In this document: piece after piece, positions 7,657-17,921 of the stretch
Numbering within the stretch: the stretch's first letter is position 1
Layout of the letters: every line of letters starts with the position of its first letter
Assembly: GCA_913030605.1 (NCBI GenBank)
Contig: CAJWEZ010000011.1
Coordinates: 19,380 to 83,379, forward strand
DNA length: 64,000 nt
Direction of reading: 5' to 3'
Origin: an uncultured Spirochaeta sp.
GTDB taxonomy: Bacteria > Spirochaetota > Spirochaetia > DSM-27196 > Alkalispirochaetaceae
The notes under the pieces: generated by a model
Database searches by the model: none
What the model was told of the DNA's origin: nothing
Seen by the model: the letters and a program-made list of their open reading frames with translations, nothing else
Made by a program: the position numbers and the translations under genes

Positions 7657-10479
7657 ATGGCAGAGGATCAGGATAAGCAGAAACCGAAGACGACACTCAT
7701 CAAGAAAAAGGCCGAATCCGGCGACTCGGGCGAGAAGAAGAAGGTCCGCGTTGTCGTGAAGCGCAAGGCCAAGGCCAAGCCCGCGGCGGAGGAAACCTCC
7801 GGCGATGCGGCCCCCCGGCCCGACGAATCGACGGCGGCGGCCTCGAAGGCCAAGGAACGCCCAGCTACGTCTCCGGAGTCTGACTCATCGAGCCCGAAGA
7901 AGTCATCCTCGGAACCGGACGCCACAGAGACAAGCGAAAAGGCGCCCACGGCTCCCAAGCGTGCGGCAAAGGCGAAGGAATCGCCGAAACCCGCGGAACA
8001 GGCGGACGCTCCTGCGGCGGAGGCCAAGCCCTCTGAACGCGAGAGTACAGCCGAGACCGACAGGGACGCGGCGGCGGAAAAGAAGCCGACGACCGGCAAG
8101 AAGCCCGGCGCCGAGAAACCCGCCGAACGCCCCGCCGAGGCTGCCGAGAAAAAGCCCTCGACCACTGAATCGGCCTCCAGCGAGGAGCCGTCCAGCGAGG
8201 GTGGCGGACTGGCGTGGTCCGTCAAGGAACCCGGTGTTCGCAAAACACCGCGGCGGCCCGCATCCGAAGCGCGTGACTCGATTCGCTCCACCGTTGGACC
8301 CCGCAGCGAATACCGCACCGGGGCCCGCGGCGGACGCACCGCCGGCCCCCGACGGGGCACCGAACAGGGCGGCCCCGCCCGCGGACCGCGAACCGGCGGT
8401 CCCGGTCGCGGCCAGGGACGCCCCGGAGACGGTACTCGCCCCAGCGGTCCTCCCCGCGGACCGCGTCCCGGCGCTCCCGGCCGTGGTCCCGGTGGACCCG
8501 ACGGTCAGGGACGGGGCCCCGGTGGTCCCGGGCGCGGCCCGGGTGGCCCCGGCGGTCCCGGCGGTCAGTCCCGCGACGGCAAGCCCAGCGGCCCGCCGCG
8601 ACAGGGTGGCAAGAAATTCTACAAGAGCAGGAAAGGCCGCGGCGGATACGAGCGCGACGATCGTCAGCGCGAGAAGGAAATCCAGTACAGCCGCAAGAAG
8701 CCGCAGCCGCGGGCCAACCCGATCCCGAAAGAGATCGACATCATGGAGGTCGTCACGGTCAGCGAGCTGGCCAAGAAGATGAACCTCAAGGCCAACGAGC
8801 TCATCGGAAAACTGATGGGCATGGGCATGATGGTCACGATCAACCAGCAGATCGATCGCGAAACGGCGGAGATCCTGGCGGGTGAGTACGGCTGTAAGGT
8901 CAACGTGGTCTCGCTCTACGACGAGACGATCATCGAGACCTCCGCCGACAACGAAGAGGACCTCAAGCCGCGGTCGCCGATCGTTACGGTCATGGGCCAC
9001 GTCGACCACGGAAAGACGAAACTCCTCGACGCCATCCGCTCGACAAATGTGGTGGACGGCGAGAGCGGCGGCATCACGCAGCACATCGGCGCCTATCAGG
9101 TGTCGCTGGACGATCGCGGGACGATCACGTTCCTCGATACGCCGGGCCACGAGGCGTTTACCCTCATGCGCGCCCGCGGCGCCCAGATCACCGATATCGT
9201 GATCCTCGTGGTCGCCGCCAACGACGGTGTCATGCCGCAGACCCGCGAGGCGATCAGCCACGCGAAGGAAGCGGAAGTCCCGATCATCGTGGCGATCAAC
9301 AAGGTGGACCTGCCGGAAGCCAACGTGGATCGCGTGAAACAGCAGCTTTCGGAACTCGAACTGATTCCTGAGGAGTGGGGCGGTCAGATCCCCATGGTCC
9401 AGGTGTCCGCGCTGAAGCGGGAGGGCATCGAAGACCTGCTGGAAACGGTGCTGTTGCAGGCCGAGCTGCTTGAACTCAAGGCCAACTGGGAGCGAAACGC
9501 CGAAGGAAAGGTTCTCGAGAGTCGCATCGATCCGGGCCGCGGAACCGTGGCCACCGTGCTCATCGAGCGCGGTACGATCAAGGTCGGAGACGCATTCGTC
9601 GGTGGTATCTACGCCGGCAAGGTCCGGGCCATGTTCGACGACCGAGGCAACCGCATCGAGCAGGCGTTCCCGTCCATGCCGATCGAGATCCTCGGGTTCG
9701 ACGGTGTTCCGGAGGCAGGCGATCCCTTCCAGGTGACGGCGGACGACAAACAGGCGCGACAGGTCGGTGCCAAACGGCAGGAACTGAAGCGGGTTGAGGA
9801 AGCCAAGAACGTCAAGAAGGTCACCCTCGACAACCTGTACGACAGCATCCAGGAAGGTGAGATCCAGGACCTCAAGGTCGTCATCAAGGGTGACGTGCAC
9901 GGGTCTGTGGAGGCGCTCCAGAGTGCACTCGAAAAGCTGAGCACCAAGGAGATCCGTCTGACGGCGATTCATGCCTCAGCCGGTGCGATCAACGAAGGCG
10001 ACATCATGCTCGCTTCGGCGTCGAACGCGATCGTTGTCGGATTCCACGTGCGACCGACACCGCGGGCGATGCAGCTCGCCGACCGGGAGAAGGTGGATAT
10101 CCGCAAGTACAGCGTGATCTACGACGCCGTGGAGGACATTCGCGCCGCCATGGAAGGCATGCTGGCACCGGAACTCCAGGAGGAGACGATCGGCGCTGTC
10201 GAAGTGCGGGAAACGTTCAAAGTGCCCAAGATCGGCATCGTCGCAGGGTCCTACGTCATCGAGGGCAAGGTCCGGCGCAACGCCAAGGTCCGTGTCTTCC
10301 GCGACGCGGTGCAGATCCACGAAGGAACGATCTCGTCGCTCAAACGGTTCAAGGACGACGTCCGTGAGGTCGACACCGGCTACGAGTGCGGTATCGGCAT
10401 CAGCAACCTGCAGGATGTGCAGGTCGGTGATACGCTGGAGATCTTCGTCGTCAAGGAAGTGGCGAAAAAGCTCAGCTGA
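7657..10479 (+). CDS. infB: Translation initiation factor IF-2
   Basis: GTPase that delivers initiator tRNA to the 30S subunit and promotes subunit joining. An N-terminal Lys/Ala/Pro-rich stretch is followed by an Arg/Gly/Pro-rich segment (about residues 215-320) and an IF2_N domain (about 355-410). The G domain has [16 protein letters not shown] and NKVD at about residues 445-550, followed by domains II-IV. The second of two ATGs is chosen because AAAGG is 6 nt before it; the first (7651) abuts the AGG. The Arg/Gly segment is a long spacer compared with typical N-terminal regions. Operon position after nusA is canonical. Confidence 0.97.
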   Translation: MAEDQDKQKPKTTLIKKKAESGDSGEKKKVRVVVKRKAKAKPAAEETSGDAAPRPDESTAAASKAKERPATSPESDSSSPKKSSSEPDATETSEKAPTAPKRAAKAKESPKPAEQADAPAAEAKPSERESTAETDRDAAAEKKPTTGKKPGAEKPAERPAEAAEKKPSTTESASSEEPSSEGGGLAWSVKEPGVRKTPRRPASEARDSIRSTVGPRSEYRTGARGGRTAGPRRGTEQGGPARGPRTGGPGRGQGRPGDGTRPSGPPRGPRPGAPGRGPGGPDGQGRGPGGPGRGPGGPGGPGGQSRDGKPSGPPRQGGKKFYKSRKGRGGYERDDRQREKEIQYSRKKPQPRANPIPKEIDIMEVVTVSELAKKMNLKANELIGKLMGMGMMVTINQQIDRETAEILAGEYGCKVNVVSLYDETIIETSADNEEDLKPRSPIVTVMGHVDHGKTKLLDAIRSTNVVDGESGGITQHIGAYQVSLDDRGTITFLDTPGHEAFTLMRARGAQITDIVILVVAANDGVMPQTREAISHAKEAEVPIIVAINKVDLPEANVDRVKQQLSELELIPEEWGGQIPMVQVSALKREGIEDLLETVLLQAELLELKANWERNAEGKVLESRIDPGRGTVATVLIERGTIKVGDAFVGGIYAGKVRAMFDDRGNRIEQAFPSMPIEILGFDGVPEAGDPFQVTADDKQARQVGAKRQELKRVEEAKNVKKVTLDNLYDSIQEGEIQDLKVVIKGDVHGSVEALQSALEKLSTKEIRLTAIHASAGAINEGDIMLASASNAIVVGFHVRPTPRAMQLADREKVDIRKYSVIYDAVEDIRAAMEGMLAPELQEETIGAVEVRETFKVPKIGIVAGSYVIEGKVRRNAKVRVFRDAVQIHEGTISSLKRFKDDVREVDTGYECGIGISNLQDVQVGDTLEIFVVKEVAKKLS

Positions 10480-10485
10480 CCCGTT

Positions 10486-10875
10486 ATGGATGAAACACGA
10501 CGCGCCCGGTTGGCCCAGCGCATTCAGGAGGAGCTCAGTACCCTCCTGATGCGCGGAGAAATCAAGGACCACCGGGTCAACAGCCTCATCTCCTTCAGTT
10601 TTGTCAAACTCGCCAAGGACGCGTCGGTGGCCCGCATCGGCGTGTCATCGGTTCTTGACCACCGCGCGGTCGATGCCGCCGTCGCCGGGCTCAACTCCGG
10701 CGCTGGCTACCTTCAGTCACGCCTCGGGCGAACGCTCAAGGTGCGACAGACGCCGCGGCTGTACTTCGTCGCCGACCACAGCATCGAGGAAGGGCAGCGG
10801 GTCATCAATACGATCAACGAACTGGCCAGCAATGAGCAGCGGGATTCTTCTTCTGAACAAACCGACGGGGATTAG
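10486..10875 (+). CDS. rbfA: 30S ribosome-binding factor RbfA
   Basis: RbfA is a KH-fold 30S assembly factor acting on the 5' helix of 16S rRNA. The 129-residue protein shows the family pattern: an N-terminal RRARLAQRIQEELSTLL helix, the A-R-I-G-V-S-S central strand region, and the closing R-x-x-P-x-L-x-F motif (RQTPRLYF, about residues 87-94). It starts 6 bp after the infB stop, and its 3' end overlaps truB by 44 bp in another frame, an unusually deep overlap that implies coupled translation. The last 15 residues are hydrophilic and poorly conserved. Confidence 0.93.
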   Translation: MDETRRARLAQRIQEELSTLLMRGEIKDHRVNSLISFSFVKLAKDASVARIGVSSVLDHRAVDAAVAGLNSGAGYLQSRLGRTLKVRQTPRLYFVADHSIEEGQRVINTINELASNEQRDSSSEQTDGD

Positions 10876-11743
10876 TTCCGCGCGGGTTCTCACCCCGCTC
10901 AAGCGGATATTCTCTGGAGATCGCATAGGACATACCGGCACCCTCGACCCGTTTGCAGACGGACTGCTCGTGGTGCTGGTCGGATCGGCGACGCGCCTCT
11001 CGCGATGGTTTCTCAAGCTCGACAAGCGCTATACCGCCGGTGTGCGCCTCGGCGCCGAAACCGACACCCTCGACACAGAGGGAACGGTGATCGCGGAGGC
11101 GCCTCGACCGGACGCCGCCGCGGTGCGGAACGCTGCCGACCGGTATCACGGCGATATCATGCAGGTTCCACCGGCGTTCTCGGCGCTGAACGTGAACGGG
11201 AGACGAGCGTACGCCCGTGCACGGGCCGGGGAAACGGTCGACCTTCCCGCCAGGCCGGTCTCGATTCGGGCCCTGTCGGTGGAGCCCTCCGCCGACGGCG
11301 ACCGGTTCGCGATGGATGTCACCTGCAGCAGCGGGACCTACATCCGCGCCCTGGCCAGAGACATCGCCCGGGACGCGGGCAGTCGTGGCTATTGTGAGAC
11401 CCTCCGCCGGGAGTCCGTCGGCCCGTTCAGTCTTGATGCAGCCGTCGACATTGACTCCCTGATGAGCGCACCGCACCCGGAACACTCCCTGCTGTCACCG
11501 GTGGAGGCGATGCGACGCCTCGATGTGATGCCCCTCCATCCCGTGCCCGGGCCCAGCGTGGCGCGCGTTCGCAACGGCCAACCCCTGGATCGGGTCTTTC
11601 CGGCGGATGCATTCACGGGAGAGGCGTCCGTGCGTCTGCTCGTCGACGAAACCGGCGATGCCGCCCTGGCGGTCATCGTACGTCGCGAGGACGGACGGTG
11701 GCGCTACGAAACCGTTTTTCCCGCCGACGGAGCCGCGGCGTGA
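10832..11743 (+). CDS. truB: tRNA pseudouridine(55) synthase TruB
   Basis: TruB makes pseudouridine-55 in the T-loop of tRNAs. The start at 10832 gives MSSGILLLNKPTGISS, matching the family N-terminus; the frame is open further upstream but that part is rbfA in another frame. The catalytic motif HTGTLDPFADGLL has the nucleophilic Asp near residue 39, and the CSSGTYIRALARD motif is near residue 168. The length is 303 residues with a short C-terminal extension. It is embedded between rbfA (44-bp overlap) and ribF (4-bp GTGA overlap). Confidence 0.95.
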   Translation: MSSGILLLNKPTGISSARVLTPLKRIFSGDRIGHTGTLDPFADGLLVVLVGSATRLSRWFLKLDKRYTAGVRLGAETDTLDTEGTVIAEAPRPDAAAVRNAADRYHGDIMQVPPAFSALNVNGRRAYARARAGETVDLPARPVSIRALSVEPSADGDRFAMDVTCSSGTYIRALARDIARDAGSRGYCETLRRESVGPFSLDAAVDIDSLMSAPHPEHSLLSPVEAMRRLDVMPLHPVPGPSVARVRNGQPLDRVFPADAFTGEASVRLLVDETGDAALAVIVRREDGRWRYETVFPADGAAA

Positions 11744-12543
11744 GCATCCCCGTCACCTACTGGACCGACCCCGACGCGCCGCCCGATGGGTTTCCGACCC
11801 GCAGACCGGTCAGTCTTGCCGTTGGTGTGTTCGATGGTGTACACCGCGGTCATCAGGAACTCCTGAAACGCGCCGTGGATGACGCCGCCCAGCTCGATGA
11901 CGGTATCCCCGCGGTTCTGACCTTTGACCCCAATCCCGCGCGTCTGGTCCGACCGGATAGTTACCTTGGCGACCTTTCCACCGTCGGCGAGCGCATGCAC
12001 CGCTTCGCCGAGTCCGGAATCGAGGAGGCGATCGTCGTGTCGTTCTCAACCGCCTTTGCCTCGATGTCGGGATACGCGTTTCTGGAACGAATCCTGCATC
12101 TGTTTCCGCACCTCCAGCTTATGGTGGTGGGATTCAACTTCCACCTCGGTCACAACCGCGACGTCCACGCCGAGGAACTCGCACGCTGGATGGGGCGGCG
12201 CGGCATCAGGGTTGACATCGTGCAGGCGCTAAAAGATAATGTTGATTCGATTAGCAGCTCCCGCATCCGTCGTGCCGTCGCGGCTGGGGATCTGGGAAAC
12301 GCCGCGGCGATGTTGGGCCGCCCGTACACCGTTGCCGTCGACGGCCAGCTCCCGTCTCATCGCAACGAGTGTTCCCAGTTGCTTCCTCCCGTGGGCCGGT
12401 ATCCCTGTACGTTCGTACACGAGGGCTTCAGCCGCGAGGGCATGATGGGGGTCGCCGAGAATGGCACCCTCGCGTGGGAGCCGCGCACCGAAAATACACG
12501 ATACGTGATCCTAAGGAGTACGACTGATGGCATTGACAGCTGA
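11740..12543 (+). CDS. ribF: FAD synthetase (RibF) with truncated riboflavin-kinase half
   Basis: RibF normally both phosphorylates riboflavin and adenylates FMN. The adenylyltransferase half is intact: [11 protein letters not shown] (nucleotidyltransferase HxGH, about residues 29-39), TFDPNP and the SSSRIRR motif (about 172-178). After LGRPY (residue 196) only about 70 residues remain instead of roughly 120; the kinase Gly-Phe-Pro-Thr-Ala-Asn motif is absent and the catalytic C-terminal part is missing. FMN adenylylation is therefore likely retained and riboflavin kinase activity likely lost. GTG start overlaps the truB stop; the 3' end overlaps rpsO by 17 bp, which fixes where the frame stops. 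Confidence 0.85.
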   Translation: MSIPVTYWTDPDAPPDGFPTRRPVSLAVGVFDGVHRGHQELLKRAVDDAAQLDDGIPAVLTFDPNPARLVRPDSYLGDLSTVGERMHRFAESGIEEAIVVSFSTAFASMSGYAFLERILHLFPHLQLMVVGFNFHLGHNRDVHAEELARWMGRRGIRVDIVQALKDNVDSISSSRIRRAVAAGDLGNAAAMLGRPYTVAVDGQLPSHRNECSQLLPPVGRYPCTFVHEGFSREGMMGVAENGTLAWEPRTENTRYVILRSTTDGIDS

Positions 12544-12796
12544 ACAGAAACGCGAGGTTATCGCGGAGTTTGGCGAAGGGGAGAAGGACACCGGCCGCCC
12601 GGAAGTCCAGATCGCGCTGCTTACCCGCCGCATCGAGGAGCTCACCGAGCACCTCAAGATCAACAAGAAAGATCACCATAGTCGCCGTGGTCTCCTGAAG
12701 CTGGTCGGACAGCGACGCCGGCTGCTCCGGTACCTGAAAGGTCAGGACCTGGAGCGGTACCGCGCCCTGCTGGGCAAGCTCGGGCTGCGCAAATAG
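12527..12796 (+). CDS. rpsO: 30S ribosomal protein S15
   Basis: Primary 16S rRNA-binding protein of the central domain. The 89-residue length is standard, with the conserved segments [23 protein letters not shown] and the C-terminal [14 protein letters not shown] lies 9 nt before the ATG, inside the end of ribF. The rpsO-pnp order is the classic arrangement, and two stem-loops lie between the two genes. Confidence 0.97.
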   Translation: MALTAEQKREVIAEFGEGEKDTGRPEVQIALLTRRIEELTEHLKINKKDHHSRRGLLKLVGQRRRLLRYLKGQDLERYRALLGKLGLRK

Positions 12797-12818
12797 CGCA
12801 GGCGCCTCGCGCCTGCGC
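12796..12818 (+). repeat. Perfect 10-bp stem-loop at the rpsO stop codon
   Basis: GCGCAGGCGC (12796-12805) is a perfect inverted repeat of GCGCCTGCGC (12809-12818) with a 3-nt loop. There is no T-run after it, so it is not a standard intrinsic terminator; an RNA-processing or stability element between rpsO and pnp is more likely. Confidence 0.6.
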
Positions 12819-12837
12819 GCGGGTTGCGCACCACGGT

Positions 12838-12873
12838 TGCACCGGCCGGGCTTTCTGCCCGGCGCCGGGTGCA
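12838..12873 (+). promoter_or_regulatory. Second stem-loop in the pnp leader
   Basis: TGCACC...GGCCGGGC pairs with GCCCGGC...CCGGGTGCA with small bulges around a TTTCT loop, ending about 30 nt before the pnp ATG. In enteric bacteria the pnp leader hairpin is cut by RNase III and then degraded by PNPase as autoregulation; the position here fits a similar role, which is inference only. Confidence 0.45.
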
Positions 12874-12904
12874 GAGAGTTCGGATATCAGGAAAGAAACA
12901 CGAC

Positions 12905-15124
12905 ATGCACAAAGTTACGATCAAAATTGGTGGTGAGGACCTCGTCCTTGAAACCGGCCGCATGGCCAAACAGGCCAACGGCGCGGTGTACGCCACCTAC
13001 GGCGGATCGGCGGTCCTCGCCACCGCCACCTGTTCGGACGAGCCCCGCGAGGGGATTGACTTCGTTCCGTTGCAGGTCGAATACAACGAGAAATACTACG
13101 CCGCCGGCAAGATTCCCGGTGGGTTCATCAAGCGGGAAGGTCGCCCCAAGGACAAGGAGATTCTCGTCTCCCGTCTGATCGACCGTCCCATGCGACCGCT
13201 GTTCTCCAAAAAGTTCATGCGGGAACTCCAGATCGTTCCGACGGTCCTCTCCACGGATCAGATCAACCCGCCGGACGTGGTGGCAATGGTCGCCGCCAGC
13301 ACAGCCGTTCACATCAGCGACATTCCCTTTGACGGTCCGGTTGGAGCCGTTCGCGTGGTGTCCGTGGATGGCCAGATGGTGGTAAACCCGACCTTTGACC
13401 AGATCGCGAAATCGGAACTCGAAATCATCGTCGCCGGCACCAAGGACGGCATCACGATGGTTGAGGGCGGCGCCGCCGAAGTCTCCGAGGAGCTCATGCT
13501 CCAGGCGATCGATGAGGCGCGCACCGTCATCGCGGAGATCTGCCGCGTTCAGGATGAGATCCGTCAGGCGGTGGGCAAGGAGAAACTGCCCCTCGTCGAG
13601 GACGAGAAGTCGCTTCCGATCGCCGATCAGATCCGCGATTTTGCCTACGACAAGCTCAAAGAAGCGTGCTTCGTTCTCGGCAAGCACACCCGTTCGGCGG
13701 CGGTCAAGGCGGTGAAATCCGAGACGATGGAACACTTCGCCGACGCCCTCGCCGAGGATGAGGACTACGCGGGGCTGGCGAAGAAGCTGCTCGGCGATAT
13801 GGAGCAGGAGATCGTCCGTACCTCGATTCTCGAGTCCGGCAAGCGCACCGATCATCGCGGCCTCGAAGACATCCGCCCGATTACGGCCGAGATCGACGTT
13901 CTTCCGCGGACCCACGGCAGTGCCCTGTTCACCCGCGGCGAGACGCAGGCGCTGGCGGTTGTGACGCTCGGTACGATGTACGATGAGCAGATCATGGACG
14001 ACATCGACGGCGACCGCCGCGAGAACTTCATGCTCCACTACAACTTCCCTCCGTACTCCGTCGGTGAAACCGGACGGCTCGGAACGGGACGGCGTGAGAT
14101 CGGCCATGGCCACCTTGCACACCGCGCCCTGTCCGCCGTGATCCCCGGAAAGGATGCGTTTCCCTACACCTTGCGGGTCGTTTCGGAAGTCCTGGAGTCC
14201 AACGGCTCTTCGTCCATGGCCACTGTCTGTGGTGGATCTCTGGCGATGATGGCCGCCGGTGTTCCCACCGCAAAACCGGTCGCCGGTATCGCCATGGGGC
14301 TCATCTCCGACGGCGAGCGCACCGCGGTGCTCAGCGATATCCTCGGTGAAGAGGACCACCTCGGCGACATGGACTTCAAGGTCGCCGGGACACGCGACGG
14401 CATCACTGCGTTCCAGATGGACATCAAGATCAAGAACGTCTCCAAGGAAGTCATGACCACCGCCCTCGGACAGGCCAAACGTGGTCGCATGCACATCCTC
14501 GACAGGATGGCGGAAGCGATTCAGGCGCCGCAGTCCGAACTCTCGGAGCACGCGCCGCGCATCCTTTCGTTCACCGTTGAGCCCGATGCGATCGGCCTCC
14601 TCATCGGAAGCGGCGGCAAGACGGTCCGGTCGATCCAGGAGAAGTTCGGCGTTCAGGTGAACTTCGATGACGGCGGAACCGTTACGATCTACTCAAAGGA
14701 CAAGGCAGCTGCAGACAACGCCAAGGCGAGCTTCATGCAGCTCCTCGAGGAGCCGGAGATCGGCGCCGTCTATCCCGGCGTAGTCAAGCGGATCACCGAC
14801 TTCGGAGCCTTCATCGAGTTCCTCCCTGGCCGCGAAGGGCTGTGCCACATCAGCAAGATGGCCAACCACCGGATCAACTCCGTTGAGGACGTTCTGTCCA
14901 TGGGCCAGGAAGTCGACGTCAAGATCATCGAGATCGACAAAATGGGCCGCGTCAACCTCAGCCTGATCTACGAGGGCATGAGCGAGGGCAACGATCACGG
15001 CGGCGACCGGGGAGACCGAGGCCACCGGGGCGGCGGCGACCGCAACCGCGGTGGAGACCGCGGAGACCGTGGCCACCGAGGTGGCGGCGACCGCAACCGC
15101 GACCGTGGACGCCGACGCGACTGA
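12905..15124 (+). CDS. pnp: Polynucleotide phosphorylase
   Basis: 3'-5' phosphorolytic exoribonuclease and degradosome core. The 739 residues contain two RNase PH domains separated by the all-alpha linker, with the [11 protein letters not shown] region near residue 400 and the catalytic-core Asp-rich [16 protein letters not shown] segment near residue 490. A KH domain (about 550-615, [10 protein letters not shown]) and an S1 domain (about 622-690) follow. The start at 12905 is chosen because MHKV aligns with the family N-terminus and AGGAAAG precedes it. The last 44 residues form an Arg/Gly/Asp/His-rich tail containing an exact 17-residue tandem duplication, not part of the common PNPase core. 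Confidence 0.97.
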   Translation: MHKVTIKIGGEDLVLETGRMAKQANGAVYATYGGSAVLATATCSDEPREGIDFVPLQVEYNEKYYAAGKIPGGFIKREGRPKDKEILVSRLIDRPMRPLFSKKFMRELQIVPTVLSTDQINPPDVVAMVAASTAVHISDIPFDGPVGAVRVVSVDGQMVVNPTFDQIAKSELEIIVAGTKDGITMVEGGAAEVSEELMLQAIDEARTVIAEICRVQDEIRQAVGKEKLPLVEDEKSLPIADQIRDFAYDKLKEACFVLGKHTRSAAVKAVKSETMEHFADALAEDEDYAGLAKKLLGDMEQEIVRTSILESGKRTDHRGLEDIRPITAEIDVLPRTHGSALFTRGETQALAVVTLGTMYDEQIMDDIDGDRRENFMLHYNFPPYSVGETGRLGTGRREIGHGHLAHRALSAVIPGKDAFPYTLRVVSEVLESNGSSSMATVCGGSLAMMAAGVPTAKPVAGIAMGLISDGERTAVLSDILGEEDHLGDMDFKVAGTRDGITAFQMDIKIKNVSKEVMTTALGQAKRGRMHILDRMAEAIQAPQSELSEHAPRILSFTVEPDAIGLLIGSGGKTVRSIQEKFGVQVNFDDGGTVTIYSKDKAAADNAKASFMQLLEEPEIGAVYPGVVKRITDFGAFIEFLPGREGLCHISKMANHRINSVEDVLSMGQEVDVKIIEIDKMGRVNLSLIYEGMSEGNDHGGDRGDRGHRGGGDRNRGGDRGDRGHRGGGDRNRDRGRRRD
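14999..15100 (+). repeat. Tandem 51-bp repeat encoding the PNPase RG-rich tail
   Basis: Two adjacent 51-bp units (14999-15049 and 15050-15100) encode the identical 17-residue peptide [17 protein letters not shown] while differing at several synonymous positions. The synonymous differences show the duplication is not brand new and that the peptide has been conserved. Confidence 0.85.
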
Positions 15125-15560
15125 CAGTGTCCGGGTAGGCCTTCGGGCCTTTCCCGGCTTCGAGCCCGTCTACGCAAGCACCGCGGCCGCCGGTGCCGAC
15201 CTCCGCGCGCGAATCGACCAACCGGTCGATCTCGCCGCCGGAGAGCGGCTGCTGGTCGCCACCGGTGTTTTTTTGGCGCTTCCCGACGGGTACGAGGCGC
15301 AGGTGCGGCCCCGTTCGGGCCTCGCAGTGCGTCACGGCGTCACCGTCCTCAACAGCCCGGGAACGATCGACAGCGACTACCGGGGAGAGATACAGGTGCC
15401 GCTGATAAACCACGGCCGCGAGGCCGTGACGATTGAACCACGCATGAGAATCGCGCAGCTCGTCGTTGCTCCTGTCCTGCGGGCGGTGTTCGTGCAGCTC
15501 GAGTCCCTTCCGGTCACCGCGCGGGGGGCGGGCGGCTTTGGCTCGACCGGCCACAGGTAG
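15105..15560 (+). CDS. dut: dUTP diphosphatase
   Basis: Hydrolyses dUTP to dUMP and pyrophosphate, keeping uracil out of DNA. All five trimeric-dUTPase motifs are visible in about 151 residues: [35 protein letters not shown] and the C-terminal GAGGFGSTG. The start is uncertain: a GTG at 15105 (20-bp overlap with pnp) gives a normal length; a GTG at 15051 would add 18 low-complexity residues read from the pnp tail. The gene is tightly packed between pnp and lptF. Confidence 0.92.
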   Translation: MDADATDSVRVGLRAFPGFEPVYASTAAAGADLRARIDQPVDLAAGERLLVATGVFLALPDGYEAQVRPRSGLAVRHGVTVLNSPGTIDSDYRGEIQVPLINHGREAVTIEPRMRIAQLVVAPVLRAVFVQLESLPVTARGAGGFGSTGHR

Positions 15561-15600
15561 ACGAGCTCTCAGTCCCGAACGGCGCTTCGACGGCTCCTCG

Positions 15601-16842
15601 ATGCTGCTGTGGCGCTACATCGGCGGTGAGTTCCTGGTGTCATTCGCCGTCGCCTTTGCCTTCTTCTTCTTCATGTTCTTCCTGAACCAGCTCCTGCTGC
15701 TCGCGGAGGACATTCTGCAAAAGGACGTTCCCGTCTGGGACGTTGTTCGGTTGATCGTTTATTCTCTTCCATCGATTATCGCCCTTTCCGTCCCTTTCGG
15801 GACGCTCGTCGGCACCCTTATGGCGGTGGGCCGGCTCTCAGCGGATAACGAGATCGTGGCGCTCCGGGCCGGCGGGATTCCCCTACGGCGCATCTTTTCG
15901 CCCGTCCTGGCGCTTGCGCTGTTTCTCTCAGCGGTGTCATTCGTCACCAACGACTATCTGCTGCCGCTCGGCACGCTCAATTTCGGACGCCTGTACCGCG
16001 AGCTCCTGTACGCAAATCCCGCGCTCGAACTGGAACCGTACTCGGTGAAGCGCTATCAGGACGACGTACTCATCACCGGTGCCGTGGAGCCCGGCCGACT
16101 GGATGACTTTGCGATCATAGACACCGACGGCCAGGGAAATCGCCGGGTCATCACCGCCACGGAGGCTCGGCTGTTGCGGGAGGGCGATCCAAACGCGATC
16201 GGAATCGAACTCGATAACGTGACGGCCCATTCCTCCGTCTCCGGTGCGGAGTTCAACTACAGCCGCGCCCGGACGATGCGCTACAACATCCTGCTCCAGG
16301 ACATTACGGTGGCGATTCGCAGCCCCGGTCCCCGCGAAATGAGCGCCCGCGACGTCCGCAGCGCCATCCAGGAGAAGGAAACCGCTCTGGCTCCGAGGAT
16401 CGCCGAGTGGCGTCGGCAACGGCTCGACAGCGTACTACGGGCGGCGGAACTCGCGGCCGACGCCGAGGAGGGCGATCCCGCATCGATCGCCAGGGCGCAA
16501 CAGGCGGCGGAAGAGCTCATTCGCATCGATCGCCAGCGTCCCGTGGACCGTTCCCTCCAGGTGTACCGCCTCGAATACCACAAGAAGTTCAGCATCCCCT
16601 TCGCGGCGCTCTCGTTCGTCTTTCTGGCGTTTCCCCTGGGACTCTTTTCCCGCCGCAGTGGCCGCGGCGTCGGCTTTGGCATCGGGCTTCTGATCGCAAC
16701 GTCGTACTGGGCGATGCTCATCGCCGGTCAGACGTTCGGGACGCAGCGTCCCGATGTCCCTCCGGCGCTCGCGATGTGGTTGCCGAACATCGTGTTCTTC
16801 ATCGCCGGCGTCGTGGTGTTTGTGAGGAGGGCCCGGCAGTGA
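15601..16842 (+). CDS. lptF: LptF/LptG-family (YjgP/YjgQ) permease, first of pair
   Basis: The YjgP/YjgQ family forms the membrane part of the LPS-exporting ABC transporter LptB2FG. The 413-residue protein has three N-terminal membrane helices (about 10-35, 55-80, 95-120), a roughly 170-residue periplasmic beta-rich domain plus a helical segment, and three C-terminal helices. The ATG at 15601 begins at the first membrane helix; no clear ribosome-binding site is seen. It overlaps its partner by 4 bp (GTGA). Assignment as F rather than G is by order only. lptA, lptB and lptC are not in the window. Confidence 0.85.
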   Translation: MLLWRYIGGEFLVSFAVAFAFFFFMFFLNQLLLLAEDILQKDVPVWDVVRLIVYSLPSIIALSVPFGTLVGTLMAVGRLSADNEIVALRAGGIPLRRIFSPVLALALFLSAVSFVTNDYLLPLGTLNFGRLYRELLYANPALELEPYSVKRYQDDVLITGAVEPGRLDDFAIIDTDGQGNRRVITATEARLLREGDPNAIGIELDNVTAHSSVSGAEFNYSRARTMRYNILLQDITVAIRSPGPREMSARDVRSAIQEKETALAPRIAEWRRQRLDSVLRAAELAADAEEGDPASIARAQQAAEELIRIDRQRPVDRSLQVYRLEYHKKFSIPFAALSFVFLAFPLGLFSRRSGRGVGFGIGLLIATSYWAMLIAGQTFGTQRPDVPPALAMWLPNIVFFIAGVVVFVRRARQ

Positions 16843-17921
16843 GCATCCTGGCGCGCTTCCTCCTGCGCACGTTTCTGCCGGTGTTTCTCGCGGCGCTGGT
16901 GTTTTTCATCCTGATCATCCAGCTCGTGGACCTGTTCGCCAACCTGGTGCGCTATCTCAACCTTGAGGTGCCGCTCGCGTCGATCGCGCAGGTGCAGCTG
17001 CTGTTTCTGCCGCGCGCACTCGCGTATGCCCTGCCGGTGGCGCTCCTGTTCGCCACGGGATTCACGCTCGGGTCGCTGTACAGCAACAACGAACTGATCG
17101 CCGTGTTCGGAGCGGGCGTGCCGATCTGGCGGTTCACTGCACCGCTGATCGCTCTGGGACTCCTCCTGAGTGTGGCGAGCTTCTTCTTCCAGGAGTACGT
17201 GGTCATCGACACGTTTCGGCAGAAGAACGAGCTCTCCCGACGCCTGCTCAACATCACACGCTCGTTCAGCAACACCAACGTCACCGCCCGCTCTCCCTCC
17301 GGCCGAATCATCTATTCCGCCGACTATTACAACGACAGCACCCGGGAACTTTCCCGCGTCCTGATCGTTGAACGCGACGCAGAGGGCGATCTCACCCAGC
17401 GCGTCGACGCCGCCTTCGGCCGCTGGGACGGCGAGAAGTGGGTCTGGCACGACGGGACCCGGTATTCGACCTCGGAGTCGGACTCGGGCGCCTTTGTCGC
17501 CCAGGCGTTTCGCACCTACACCGACGGCCGCTTCGATCTCCGTCCCCGGAGCTTCCAGCGAAACGCACGCGACGTCGATGAGATGCGCTTCGACGCCGCC
17601 AGGGAGTGGGTATTCGGCCTGCGGGACGCCGGACAACCGTACCGCCGGGCCCTCACGGACTACTATTCACGATTTTCCTTCTCCCTGACACCGTTCATCG
17701 TCGTTTTCCTGTCCAGCGCCCTCGGAGGACGGTTCCGGCGCAATATTCTGCTCATGAGTCTCCTCGTCTCCCTGGTGACGGCGGTGGTGTACTACGTCAC
17801 CGGAATGGTCGCCGGGATCCTTGCCGGCGACGCCGTGATTCCACCGATCGCCGGAGCGTGGGCCGGGGTGGTGTTGTTCACGGTGGTCGGTGTGGTATTG
17901 TTCCGCACGGCAAAGACATGA
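16839..17921 (+). CDS. lptG: LptF/LptG-family (YjgP/YjgQ) permease, second of pair
   Basis: 360 residues with the same six-helix layout as its upstream neighbour: three N-terminal helices starting at residue 5, a periplasmic domain (about 115-260), and three C-terminal helices ending three residues before the stop. The GTG start overlaps the upstream TGA, and AGGAGG lies 9 nt before it. Its stop overlaps the tgt ATG (ATGA). The pair probably forms the F/G heterodimer of a lipid or lipopolysaccharide exporter; which lipid it moves cannot be told from this sequence. Confidence 0.85.
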   Translation: MSILARFLLRTFLPVFLAALVFFILIIQLVDLFANLVRYLNLEVPLASIAQVQLLFLPRALAYALPVALLFATGFTLGSLYSNNELIAVFGAGVPIWRFTAPLIALGLLLSVASFFFQEYVVIDTFRQKNELSRRLLNITRSFSNTNVTARSPSGRIIYSADYYNDSTRELSRVLIVERDAEGDLTQRVDAAFGRWDGEKWVWHDGTRYSTSESDSGAFVAQAFRTYTDGRFDLRPRSFQRNARDVDEMRFDAAREWVFGLRDAGQPYRRALTDYYSRFSFSLTPFIVVFLSSALGGRFRRNILLMSLLVSLVTAVVYYVTGMVAGILAGDAVIPPIAGAWAGVVLFTVVGVVLFRTAKT

